Assembly (NCBI GenBank): GCA_016946835.1
Contig: JACVTC010000063.1
Coordinates: forward strand, 190,001 to 217,500
Source: Neocallimastix lanati (nom. inval.)
Lineage: Eukaryota; Neocallimastigomycota; Neocallimastigomycetes; Neocallimastigales; Neocallimastigaceae
Length of the DNA stretch: 27,500 bases
Reading direction: 5' to 3'
A program made the position numbers and the translations under genes. The first letter of the stretch is position 1. Every line of letters begins with the position of its first letter. This document shows positions 1 to 11,037 of the stretch, piece by piece. The notes under the pieces were generated by a model. It did no database searches. It had not been told where the DNA came from and saw only the letters and a list, made by a program, of their open reading frames with translations.

Positions 1-740
1 TTGGCTCCTTGACGTATTAAATATTCAATTATTTCAATATTTCCATGAATTAACGCCGTCACTATCGGATAATCTTTATCTTGATCTTGAGTATTAACAT
101 CAATATACGAATTAACTTTTTCATTTTCTAAAATATATTGAACAGCGGTCATATCTTTTCTTTCAATGGCTTGATTTAACGCAAAAGATAGACTTTCTTT
201 ATTTTTAGTTTCTTTTTCTTCATTAGTGCTTTCATTATTATTTTTATTCGGGAGGTCGACTTCATCACTCATGGTATCATAACTATAAAGATTAACAGGT
301 AAAAAATTAAAATTATAAAATTCAGGCTGACTAGATTTAGTAGTTTGTTTTTCTGAATTTAATTTTTGATATGGTATATCCATTTGAGCCCCATGACTTA
401 ATAAATATTCAATAATAGATATATTACCATTATTTAATGCAGTGACAATAGGATATTGATTATTTTTATCTTTACCATTTATATTAATATATGAATCAAA
501 AATAGAATTTTCTATTAAGTATTTGACAAGTTCGATATGATTACATTTTATAGCTTTATTTAATACAAAAGTTAGATCATTAGATTTATTATTTTTTTGA
601 TTTCTATTTTCCAATATAGTATCCATTAATAAATTTATGATACTTAAATCATTATTATTATTATTATTAACTTTAGTATTATTATTATGATCACTATTAT
701 TTTTTCTTTTATTCCCATTTTTATTATTATTTTTATTATC

Positions 741-781
<41 letters not shown>

Positions 782-1742
782 AGGTATCATTATTTTGTTG
801 ACGGTGGCTATTCTTACTTTTATTTTTATTATTGCTATTTTTGGCATTATCATTATCATTATCATCACTATTATTTTTTTCATTATACTTATTAATATTG
901 TCATTACTAAGATTGATGCTACTTTTATTGTTATTATCCTTTATATCAATACCATTGCTATCATTAATATTTTTATTTGCCATAATAGCCAGCGTTAGAA
1001 TAGTATTCTCTATATCAGAGGAATTAAAGACGTGGTTATTCAATACCTTTTCAATAAATGGATAATTATTTAGATTTAGAGCCTCTTCCACAATGGAATA
1101 TTTATCAATTTCTTTTTCAGATTCACCTCTATTATGCCGACCATGCAGTATTTGATGAATAAAATATTCGAGTTCATCTTCTCTTTGTGAAGATTCTGTT
1201 AATTGGCATATTATTCCTGAGATATTGTTTCTTACGAAACCATGATCTAATAGATAACTTAAATTTGATTTATTTAAAAGTTGATGTTGACATAAATAAT
1301 GAAAGAGACCTTCTTCTATATTATTTTTTTTTGCTTTCTTTTTCAATAATAATGTACCAATGGCAAATCGATTGTAAGCTACAGCAGAATAAAGCGGGGT
1401 TTTAAGACCCCAATCTTTTATTTTTATTGTATAATTAAATGTTTTATAATGACAATGAGAAATAATAAATTCTATGATTTGATTCGATATATTTTTTTCA
1501 ATAGCATAAATTAAAATATCGAAATCTGGTTGATTTAAGTCTTTTAATTTCAATTTTTTTTCTTTAATATATCCTTTTAAATCATTTAAATTATTTCTAT
1601 CTAATATTTTAAGAATTTCTTGTTGAGTTTCAATATCAATAATTGGTTTTTCTTTTTTTCTTTGATTTTTATTTTTTTTATTAATATTATTACTTATAGT
1701 ATTATTTGAATTATTATTACTATTATTATTACTGTCATTATA

Positions 1743-1801
<59 letters not shown>

Positions 1802-3083
1802 TATTATTATTATTATTATTGTCATGATTAGGATTATTAGGATTATTGTTATTCATTTTTTCATGGTTTATATCTTTATTTTTCCTATCCACTAATTTAC
1901 CCTTATTTCTACCTTTATACTGATTTAAAATTGTCAAATAGTCACCATTTGAAATCTTTCTTAATGTTTCCTTTATTTCTGAATCCTTTTTTATTTCAAA
2001 TCCATAATCCAGTAGGAATTTAAAATTTTGTTTATTTAAAAGTTTATGCTGGTATAAGTAATTAAAAATATCGCCATTTAAATAATTTATGTCCGCTTGT
2101 TTAACCAATAATAATTTACCAACTTTAAATCTGCAAAATGCAATAGCTGAAAATAAAGGAGTTTTAATTCCCCAATTTTTAACATTTATATTATAATTTA
2201 AATTATTATATTGACAATTTGTAATAATAAATTCTATTATTTCGTTAGAAATATTTTTTTCAATAGCATAAATTAAAATATCAAAGTCTTGCTGATTTAA
2301 ATTTTTTAATATAATTTTTTTTTTATTAATATAATCTTTTAAATCATTTAAATTATTTTTATTCAATAGCTTAAAAATTTCATTTTTATTATCATTCCCT
2401 TTTTTTTGTACACTAGTTTGATTCCTTTTATTATTAATAACAATATTATTATTATTATTATCACTGTTGTCAGAAGTTTTATTATTTGTTGTTATATTTT
2501 TACTGGTATTATTATCCTTTTCATTAATATCTATTTTCTTTTTTTCTTTCATATATTGATTAATGATAAGTAAGTATTCTTTCTGAGTCACAGTTTCAAG
2601 TTTATCTTTCAATTCTAAATTATTATCAAATACAAACCCGTGATCTAATATAAATTTTAAATTTTGTTCATTCAAAGATTTTCGATCGAATAAATAGGTG
2701 AGAAGAGTACCATTTAAATAATTAATATCTGCTTTCTTATTAAGTAATAATTTGCTAACTTCAAAATTACCTTTAGCAATAGCTAAAAATAATGGAATTT
2801 TCGGTCCACAATTCTTTTCTTTTACTGTATAATTTAAAGTATCATATTGACATGCCGTAATGATAAATTCTATTATTTCGTTTGAAATATTTTTTTCAAT
2901 AGTATAAATTAATAAATCAAAATCACCTCTATTTAATTCTTTTAAATTAACATTATTTCCCTCAATAAAACTTTTAAATTCATTGAGATTATTTCTTTTA
3001 ATAACCTCTAATATTTTTTTTCTACTTTTATTTTTCTGATTTCCATTTTTATTATTTATCTTCTTGTTATTTTTACTTTCCAT
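1..3083 (-). CDS. Ankyrin-type repeat protein with a triplicated N-terminal module, partial (3' end outside window)
   Basis: Reading from ATG at 3083-3081, the frame has no stop codon down to base 3, giving 1027 codons that run off the window edge; I checked the frame codon by codon. The product begins MESKNNKKINNKNG. A unit of about 160 residues occurs three times (about residues 18-180, 229-390 and 484-640). Each unit carries landmarks such as DLLIYTIEKNISNEIIEFII, an IPLFLAIAKGNF-like ankyrin helix pair, ADINYLNG and a (L/F)LDHGF motif. Asn-rich linkers separate the units. A basic, Asn/Asp/Thr-rich stretch (about residues 708-828) leads to clearer ankyrin repeats with TALIHGNIEIIEYLIRQGA at the window edge. 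Ankyrin repeats are protein-interaction scaffolds; the partner and cellular location are unknown. There is no signal peptide or membrane segment. It is oriented like the PG-binding gene, 1476 bases away. Confidence 0.88.
742..782 (-). repeat. Coding trinucleotide repeat (poly-Thr)
   Basis: About 13 consecutive AGT/GTA triplets on the plus strand, read as ACT (Thr) codons in the minus-strand ankyrin gene. It sits inside the Asn/Asp/Lys-rich low-complexity segment before the C-terminal ankyrin repeats and is likely to vary in length. Confidence 0.85.
1741..1821 (-). repeat. Coding (ATT)n repeat, poly-Asn linker
   Basis: A run of ATT triplets with one ACC and a few other interruptions. It is read as AAT (Asn) codons in the linker between the second and third module copies of the ankyrin-type gene. 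Confidence 0.85.
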
Positions 3084-4091
3084 ATTTTATATAATATTTA
3101 AAGGGTATATCATTAAATGAAATGCATTTTTTTTTTTTAAAAAAAAAAATAAAAAATACTAATAATAATAATTAAATTAAATTTAAAATGTTAAATTATT
3201 ACTAATATTACTAACAAATATATATATATATGTATTTGTACGATAAAAGTTACACACGGATATTATTTCCATATCTTCCTTTTCATTAATAATAATTATA
3301 AAATTTTCTTTTATTATTATTTTTTTTTTTTTTAATTATTAAATTTTAAAAAATTATTTAATAAAATAATTTTTTTTTTAAATTAAATTAATTTATTTAT
3401 TTATTTGTTTGTTTATTTATTTATTTATTTATTTATATTTATTTAGTTATTCAATTATTTATTTATTTAATTAATTACTTATTCAATTATTTATTTATTT
3501 AATTATTTATTTATTTAAAAAAAATATGATGAACGAAAAAAAAATTTTTTTTTTTTCATTTCATAATTAAATTATCTTCAATAGTATCGTTATCTTAAAT
3601 ATATATTATGTATATATACCTACTACTTTAAAATTAACTATGAAATACTTTTTATAATATTTTAAGCAAAATGTATAATTAAAAAAAAAATATTTATATA
3701 TATATATATTAATTATTATTATAATAAGTATTAAGAATTAATTTTATTATTATAACATTATAATATTTTTAATTTCTTATTAATAGATAAATTAATCAAT
3801 ATTAATTATCTTTTTTTTTTTTTTTTTTTTTTTTTTTATTATTATTTTAAATGTAATAAAATAATATAGTTTTTTTTTTTAAAGAAAGGTTAAAATTTTA
3901 AAAAAATAATGATAATGTAAAAAAATATAAAATATAAATTTGATTAGGAACTAGTATATCATAATATTATAATATCATAATAGAATATTATATTTTGCTT
4001 TTGAATTTTTTATTCATAGAAAATTTTATATAAATTGATATAAATTAATTTAAATTTTATCTTATTTCATTTCATTTTATTTATTATTTCA

Positions 4092-4129
<38 letters not shown>

Positions 4130-4142
4130 GAATTGGTATAAT

Positions 4143-4164
4143 ATTACATTAGTGCTAATGTAAT
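4143..4164. repeat. Perfect inverted repeat, 10-bp arms
   Basis: The arms ATTACATTAG and CTAATGTAAT are perfect reverse complements around a 2-base centre. It lies about 400 bases beyond the stop of the PG-binding gene. It could form a hairpin or be a binding site; chance is also possible in such AT-rich DNA. Confidence 0.6.
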
Positions 4165-4331
4165 TTGTTATAATTATTATAATTATTAATTATTAATAAT
4201 TATTATTGTTATTATTTTTTATGATTTAAATTATTAGTAATTTAGTTATATTTTTAAAAATTTATATATGTATATTTTTCATTTATTTATTTTATTTTAT
4301 TTTATTTTAAAATAAATTTGATTAAATTATT

Positions 4332-4539
4332 AAATAACTTATTTTATAAATAGTATTATTTCTTATAATTGTAATATTATAGAAAAATAAATAACTTATT
4401 TTTTTTATAAATAATATTATTTCTTATAATTGTATTATTATAGAAAAAAAAAAGTTTTATTCTTCTTTTTTCATTTTATGGTTTAATATTTTCATGTTAT
4501 TTTTTTTTTTTTTTCATTTTATGGTTTAATTTTTTCATG
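4332..4539. repeat. Two short tandem duplications downstream of the PG-binding gene
   Basis: A unit of about 57 bases beginning AAATAACTTATTTT occurs at 4332-4388 and again from 4389 to about 4448 with few changes. A second unit containing TCATTTTATGGTTTAAT occurs at 4471-4496 and 4514-4539. The second pair ends about 20 bases from the stop codon, so the duplications lie in or next to the probable 3' untranslated region. Confidence 0.8.
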
Positions 4540-4559
4540 ATTAAAATTTATAGGGGATA

Positions 4560-5504
4560 TTACGATCTCATAAATTTAATTTTGTCATTCACTATATCAT
4601 TCAAAGAAGTTTTATTTGGAGCTGAGAAGAGTACTGTCCATGTCATTGGTCCAACAATTCCATTCTGTTCCAAATTATGATCTCTTTGAAAAGCTTTCAC
4701 TGCATCAAACGTCTTATTACCATAAACGCCATCACTTCCTTTCGAACCACAATCATAACCTTTAGCGATAAGCATTTCTTGTAATTTTTTTACGGAGTTA
4801 TTTTTTTCTCCACCCCTTAAGGTTGGAGGTATATGACTTATGATATTGGTTGCCAGTATACTCCATGTGGCTGGACCAACAACACCATCTTTTCCAATAT
4901 TATGATTTTCTTGAAAAGCTTTTACGGCATTCACTGTTTCAACTCCAAATATACCATCCACTCCAGAAGGACCACATTCATATCCTTTAGATATTAATAA
5001 CTCCTGCAATTTGATTACATTATCGCCCTTATCACCGAATTTTAAAGTGGGTGGTAAACGACGAACAAATTTTGTATTTAATAACATCCATGTTGCAGGT
5101 CCAACCACTCCATCTTGTTTTAAATTATAAGATCCTTGAAAAGATTTTACAGCAAGATACGTATCATTTCCAAAATAACCGTCCTCACCATTAGGACCAC
5201 AACTGAATCCTTTCGATATTAAGGCTCTCTGTAATTTTTTAACATTATCGCCCTTATCACCACCTCTTAATGTTGGAAATCCGAAATGTACTTTATTTGT
5301 ATTAAGGGAAGCCCAGGTAGCTGGGTCAACAATTCCAGTTTGTTCCATATTATGTGATCCTTGAAACGCCTTTACGGCATTATAGGTTCCAATACCAAAC
5401 ACACCATCAATACCTGAAAACCCACAATCATAACCTTTCGATATTAATAATTTTTGTAATTTTTTTACATCATCACCTTGGTCTCCTTTCTGTAATAGTT
5501 TCAT
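4560..5504 (-). CDS. Four-repeat peptidoglycan-binding (PG_binding_1) protein, bacterial type
   Basis: The 314-residue product is almost entirely four tandem PG_binding_1 repeats, at about residues 2-69, 81-145, 156-220 and 231-294, with a spacing of 75-79. Each has the family pattern: GDxGDxVKKLQ, LISKGYxCG, DGxFGxxT, AVKAFQ, then a G(I/V)VGPATW-like end (VDPATW in repeat 1, VGPMTW in repeat 4). A Cys recurs at the same place in all four. This family binds bacterial cell-wall peptidoglycan and is normally attached to a hydrolase; none is present here. The start is ATG at 5504, and the product begins MKLLQKGDQG with no signal peptide. No intron is needed. It faces a lysozyme gene across 2.2 kb. 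I infer bacterial origin by horizontal transfer, and a role in recognising bacterial walls, alone or with the lysozyme. Confidence 0.93.
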   Translation of the reverse strand: MKLLQKGDQGDDVKKLQKLLISKGYDCGFSGIDGVFGIGTYNAVKAFQGSHNMEQTGIVDPATWASLNTNKVHFGFPTLRGGDKGDNVKKLQRALISKGFSCGPNGEDGYFGNDTYLAVKSFQGSYNLKQDGVVGPATWMLLNTKFVRRLPPTLKFGDKGDNVIKLQELLISKGYECGPSGVDGIFGVETVNAVKAFQENHNIGKDGVVGPATWSILATNIISHIPPTLRGGEKNNSVKKLQEMLIAKGYDCGSKGSDGVYGNKTFDAVKAFQRDHNLEQNGIVGPMTWTVLFSAPNKTSLNDIVNDKIKFMRS

Positions 5505-5794
5505 TTTTATTTTATATATATATAATAAATAAATTAATTTATTTTTCTCTTTAAAATTTTTCTTAATAAAATAAATATATTTTATATTTATAAATATAAA
5601 TCATTTAAATAAATAAAAATAAAAATAAAAATAAAATAAAATCGGAAAAATAATTATTTTTATTATCATTTCCTATATAGATTTGGTTAAATATAAAAAA
5701 TTAATTTAAAAATTTTAAATATACAAAATTTTAAAATTTAAAAAAAAAAAAAATTAAAATAAAAAATTAAAAAATTAAAAATAAATTAAAAATG

Positions 5795-5825
5795 TAATAC
5801 ATTAATATATTTATATAATGTATTA
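5795..5825. repeat. Inverted repeat with 9-bp arms
   Basis: TAATACATT at 5795-5803 pairs with AATGTATTA at 5817-5825 across a 13-base AT loop. It lies about 290 bases upstream of the PG-binding ATG and shares the ACATTA half-site with the palindromes at 4143-4164 and 6635-6646. Confidence 0.5.
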
Positions 5826-5965
5826 ATGTAATTAAATTTTTTCCAAAAATGTAAAAAATTAAAAATTAAATATAATTAAATAATTTTTATTAATTATTTT
5901 TATTTTAAAATTTTGAACATATTTCAATATATAAATATTTTTATTTTTTTACTTTTATAACAATA

Positions 5966-6540
5966 TAATAAATAATTAAATAATAAATAATTGAATAATA
6001 AATAATAAATAATAAATAATAAATAATAAATAATAAATAATAAATAATAAATAATAAATAATAAATAATAAATAATAAATAATAAATAATAAATAATAAA
6101 TAATAAATAATAAATGATAAATAATAAATAATAATAATAAATAATAAATAATAAATAATAAATAATAAATAATAAATAATAAATAATAAATAATAAATAA
6201 TAAATAATAAATAATAAATAATAAATAATAAATAATAATAATAATATAAATAATAAATAATAAATAATAAAAAAGAGTATTTATTAATAAATAATAAATA
6301 ATAAAAAAGAGTATTTATTAATAAATAATAAATAATAAATAATAAATAATAAATAATAAATAATAAATAATAAATAATAAATAATTAATAGTAATAAATA
6401 ATAAATAATAAAAAAGAGTATTTATTAATAAATAATAAATAATAAATAATAAAAAAGAGTATTTATTAATAAATAATAAATAATAAATAATAAGTAATTG
6501 AATAATAATAAATAATAAAAAGAGTATTTATTAATAAATT
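5966..6540. repeat. Minisatellite: (AAATAAT)n with five embedded copies of an 18-base motif
   Basis: The core is a 7-bp unit AAATAAT repeated with few errors. In its right half an 18-base motif, AAAAGAGTATTTATTAAT, recurs exactly at 6271, 6305, 6412, 6453 and 6518, each followed by more 7-bp units. The array lies within the divergent intergenic region. Confidence 0.9.
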
Positions 6541-6634
6541 TTATCTATATTTAATTATAACTTTTTGAAAATGGCAATACATAAAAAAAAATATAAAATA
6601 ATTTATATAAAATAATTAAAATAATATATACAAA

Positions 6635-6646
6635 TACATTAATGTA
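6635..6646. repeat. Perfect 12-bp palindrome
   Basis: TACATTAATGTA is its own reverse complement. It lies about midway between the two divergent peptidoglycan-related genes and shares the ACATTA half-site with two other inverted repeats nearby. Confidence 0.5.
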
Positions 6647-7019
6647 ATTGTAATTTATATTTACAAATGAAATTATCAATTATCAATCAATAAATCAATA
6701 TTATATTAAAAATATTATAAAACTATGGTTTAAAAATAAATAAATAAATGTATATATAAATAAATAACTATTAATTATATAGATGAATGTATTATTATTT
6801 AATTAGATAAATCACTAGCCATTGAAATTATTATTTTTATTTTATTATTATTTTTATTATTATTTTTATTATTATTTTTTTATTATTATTATTATTATTT
6901 AAAACTTTTATTATTTTTTTCTTATTTTTATTATTTTTTATATTAATTTTCATCCAATCTTTGGTTTGTTTATTGAAATAAAAGAATTTCTCCAATTTTA
7001 ACTTTTTTAACTTTTATTT

Positions 7020-7054
<35 letters not shown>

Positions 7055-7675
7055 TTAAAGCATAGAAAGAAAAGCTTAAAGAAAGGTAATTATAATTATC
7101 ATAATAAGTAATAAGTAATAAGTAATAATAATTATTGATATATAAATTGAATTAAAAAAATATAATCATAAATATTTTTTTTATTTATAAAGAATGACTT
7201 GGAGAAAAAAAAAAATTGATTAATAATTTTACTTTTATTTTAAAATAAAACTTAAATCTTTTATTTATTTTACTCATCTTATTTAATAATTATTTAATAA
7301 TTATTTAGAAAGTATTTTTTTTTTTTTTTTTTTTTTTTTTGAAAATAAATATCATATTAAAATAAAAAAAAAAAAGAACATTCTATTAATAAATATAATA
7401 ATTAAATTTCTTTTTTCCTCTTTTTTTATTTTTTTATATTTTAAATAAATCTTGAAATTTTTAAATAAAAAAAATATATATATTTATATATATATTATGG
7501 CTATCATATAATATATTATAAATATTTATAAAAAAAAAAAAAAAAAAAAATAGCAATTATATAATTTATTATAAACATTTACAAAAGAAAAAAAAAAAAT
7601 ACAATAGTAATTTTGTAAAAATATTTCTATATTAATTTAATACAATTACAAAATTATAATAATAATAATAATAAA

Positions 7676-8284
7676 ATGAACGATAGAATTATTTGGAATT
7701 ATTTAAAGAATCACGGTTTCAACGATTATGCCACTGCTGGTATTATGGGAAATTTAAGAAAAGAAAGTGAACTTTCACCTACCAAACTTGAAATTTGTTT
7801 CAGTAAATCCTTAAATAAAACAGATGAACAATATACCAGGGAAGTGGACCAAAATATTTATAAAGATTTTGTTACGGATAAAGCAGGTTATGGCTTGGCT
7901 CAATGGACCTATTGGACTCGTAAACAAGGTTTATTAGATTACGCTAAACAACGTAAAGTTAGTATTGGTGATTTAAACATGCAACTTGACTATCTCTATC
8001 AAGAAATTATAGAATATAAAGAAATGGTAAGCAAATTGGAAAAGGTGAAAGATGTACGTTCAGCAAGTTCTATTTTTATGCTAGATTTTGAAAAACCAGT
8101 TGATCAAAGTAAGGCTGAACAAAACCGACGTGCTAATTTTGCACTAGAATATTATAATAAATTTGCTACTGGAAATACTGGAAATACTGGTTCCAATACA
8201 ACGGTACTTACTTCCCATTCTAATAATTCTTTATTTGATTATAGTGAAGAAGCTTTCTTAAAATTTTGGAATAAAATATTTTAA
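7676..8284 (+). CDS. Phage-tail-type lysozyme (Phage_lysozyme2-like peptidoglycan hydrolase)
   Basis: The 202-residue product matches the phage tail lysozyme family over about residues 3-165. Visible signatures are IWNYLKNHGF at the start, AGIMGNLRKES (residues 21-31, with Glu30 in the place of the catalytic acid), GYGLAQWT (71-78), the following YWTRKQGLLDYAK, GDLNMQLDYLYQE and a FEKPVDQS segment. The family cleaves the glycan backbone of bacterial peptidoglycan. The last 35 or so residues are Asn/Thr/Ser-rich, starting with a GNT repeat, and are not part of the domain. The ATG at 7676 fits the family start. There is no signal peptide, intron or frame break. It diverges from the PG-binding gene. 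I infer horizontal acquisition from a Firmicute or its phage and an antibacterial or wall-digesting role. Confidence 0.9.
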   Translation: MNDRIIWNYLKNHGFNDYATAGIMGNLRKESELSPTKLEICFSKSLNKTDEQYTREVDQNIYKDFVTDKAGYGLAQWTYWTRKQGLLDYAKQRKVSIGDLNMQLDYLYQEIIEYKEMVSKLEKVKDVRSASSIFMLDFEKPVDQSKAEQNRRANFALEYYNKFATGNTGNTGSNTTVLTSHSNNSLFDYSEEAFLKFWNKIF

Positions 8285-8753
8285 GTAAAAAAAAAAAAAA
8301 ATAAGATAAAAACAATAAAAAAAAAAAAAATAGAAGAAAGTAAATTAATCAATATTTCTCTTTTTCATTTCCAAATAAAAAAAATTAGAAAAAAATAATA
8401 CATTCAAAACCAAAAAAAAAAAAAAAAAGTAAAAGTCTTAAAAACAATAACAAAAAGGAAAAAAAAAATTTTTTTTTTCTTTTTTTTCAATATTTTAAAT
8501 TATTGTATTTAATAAAAATATATGATTTTAATCATGTCTAATTTTATTCATCGTTACTATCGACATGATAATTTATTTTTTTAAATTTTATGAACTTTAT
8601 AGATATAATTTTTTTTTTTTTTAAAATTATTGTTACTATTATAATTATTATTATAAATATAATTATTGTTATTATTACTAATTAATTAGTAATAAAATGA
8701 ATAATATGAATAAAAAAAGAATTAGATAAGAAAAATATAAAATAATAAATATG

Positions 8754-8756
<3 letters not shown>

Positions 8757-8809
<53 letters not shown>
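8757..8809. repeat. (AAT)n microsatellite
   Basis: About 18 uninterrupted AAT units in intergenic DNA downstream of the lysozyme gene. Confidence 0.9.
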
Positions 8810-8811
<2 letters not shown>

Positions 8812-9574
8812 TAATAAATAATTTAAATAATTTAAGTTAAAAAAAAAAAAAATCATTTAGTGAAAATAAAAAAATAGATTTATATATAAAAAAAAATTGG
8901 AAAAATTATTTTTATTATTTTTATTTAAAAATATATTCATAATTTTTTTTTTTACTTTCATTTATGATCAATCTAAAGACGTAATCATCCATATATTTTA
9001 TTTTATTTTTTTTTTGGTTTAGAAACAGAAAGTTAAAAAAGATCAAAGTTAATTTTATTCAATTTTCTGTTTATTTGAAAATAATTTAATTTAAAATATA
9101 TAATATATATATATATATTTATATATATATATATTTTTTATTTTTTATTTTTTATTTGTATTTAAAATCTTATATCTATGTACTTTTATCTGTTTCCATT
9201 ATGATGTTCCTATATATTAATTATATATAATAAATTAATCTTTATGTCATTAAACTTGTCTATTTCGAACTTTACAATAGAAAATGTCATGTCAAACCTT
9301 TATTGAAATCTATGACTTCCAAGAAATATAATTTTGCATAAAAGAATATAATTAAATTTAAATTTTTTAGATTTTAATATTTTTTTTTTTATTTTTTTTT
9401 TTTCCATGATTTAGATAAACTTTAAAAATTTTTTTTTTTATTAAAAAAAAATATATAGATAGACTAATTTGAAATCTTCAATTGAAATAATATAACATAA
9501 TCAAATGTTTTCTTATTATTACTATTATTATCTTTTAATTAATTAAAATTTACAAAAAAAAAAAAAATTAAAAA

Positions 9575-9605
<31 letters not shown>

Positions 9606-9857
9606 GAAAAATAAAACAATTATTAATTATAATATATATAAATATATATATATATATATATTTTTTTTTTTTTCCTATCGGATGTATTGGAACTTTCTGA
9701 AAATAAAAAATTTTTGAAAAAAAAAAATTTAATATTTTATGGACGAAAAATTCATTTTTAGACTTTAAACTATTTAAGATTTTTTTTTTTTTTAATTTCA
9801 ATTAAACTAAGTTATTAAATAATAAATTTTCTTCATTAAAAAAAAATTAAATAAATA

Positions 9858-10260
<403 letters not shown>

Positions 10261-10752
10261 TATAGAATAAAAAAATAAAATAAAATAAAATGAAATAAAT
10301 AGGAAAATAGGAAAATAAAGTACAGATTGAATAAAATACAAAATAAAATAAAATAAAATAAAAATATATACTTAGATATTTTTGAAATTTCTTTTATAAA
10401 ATTGAAATCAGAAAATAAAAAAATTTTTTTAAAAAAAATATTTAATACTAAATGACTATTATTTATATTTTCTTTTTTATTTTTTTTTTTATTTTATTTT
10501 ATTTTAATTCTGGGAACTATTAAATAAGTCATTTAATCATAAAATTTAAGATTATAAATTTTTATTCTATAAAAAAAAGATATATATATATCTTAATAAA
10601 ATCAAAATTAAAATTTCATTGTATGAATTTTATAAAAATAATATTTATATTTAATATTTAAATATTTACGTTTATATTTATTTTCATACTTATAAATATT
10701 ATTATAAATATTATTTAAATAATATTTATAATAATATGTATATTTATAAATG

Positions 10753-10788
<36 letters not shown>

Positions 10789-11003
10789 ATTTAAAAATTT
10801 GTATTAATTTTTATGTAATTTCCAAAAAAATAAATCGAAAAGGATTTCATATTTAATATATTTAATATGTATTTAAATCTGAAACTACAATTTTAAAAAA
10901 AATTTTTTTTCATTAAAAATTTATATGTAAAAAAAAATAATAATAATAATAATAAAAAGATAAAAAAAAAATTTTCCACATAGAAAATTTTGTTAATGGC
11001 TAT

Positions 11004-11037
<34 letters not shown>

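Larger units (their letters stand above)
3084..4559. other. Intergenic AT-rich region
   Basis: No gene is supported. It contains A and T runs, a degenerate (TTTA)n stretch at about 3389-3520, TA dinucleotide runs near 4090-4115, a 10-bp-arm inverted repeat at 4143-4164 and tandem duplications at 4332-4539. It must hold the promoter of the ankyrin-type gene and the 3' end of the PG-binding gene, but no specific element can be identified. Confidence 0.7.
5505..7675. other. Intergenic region between the divergent PG-binding and lysozyme genes
   Basis: No gene is supported. The region separates two head-to-head genes and so must hold both promoters. It contains short A/T runs, an inverted repeat near 5795-5825, a 7-bp minisatellite (about 5966-6540), a 12-bp palindrome at 6635-6646, a 32-base T run at 7022-7053 and a small imperfect duplication just before the lysozyme (about 7506-7600). 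It may be a shared regulatory region, but that is inference. Confidence 0.65.

Noticed and set aside
644-1405. Short open frames on both strands (644-904 minus, 687-998, 832-1065 and 1187-1405 plus)
   Set aside because: All are overlapped by the long minus-strand ankyrin-type frame and consist of low-complexity shadow translations.
6271-6535. CRISPR-like array (five copies of an 18-base motif)
   Set aside because: Spacing is uneven, the spacers are simple 7-bp repeats, and the context is eukaryotic.
10608-10790. 60-codon minus-strand frame
   Set aside because: Poly-Phe followed by Lys/Tyr/Asn only, translated from an A run and AT-rich DNA.
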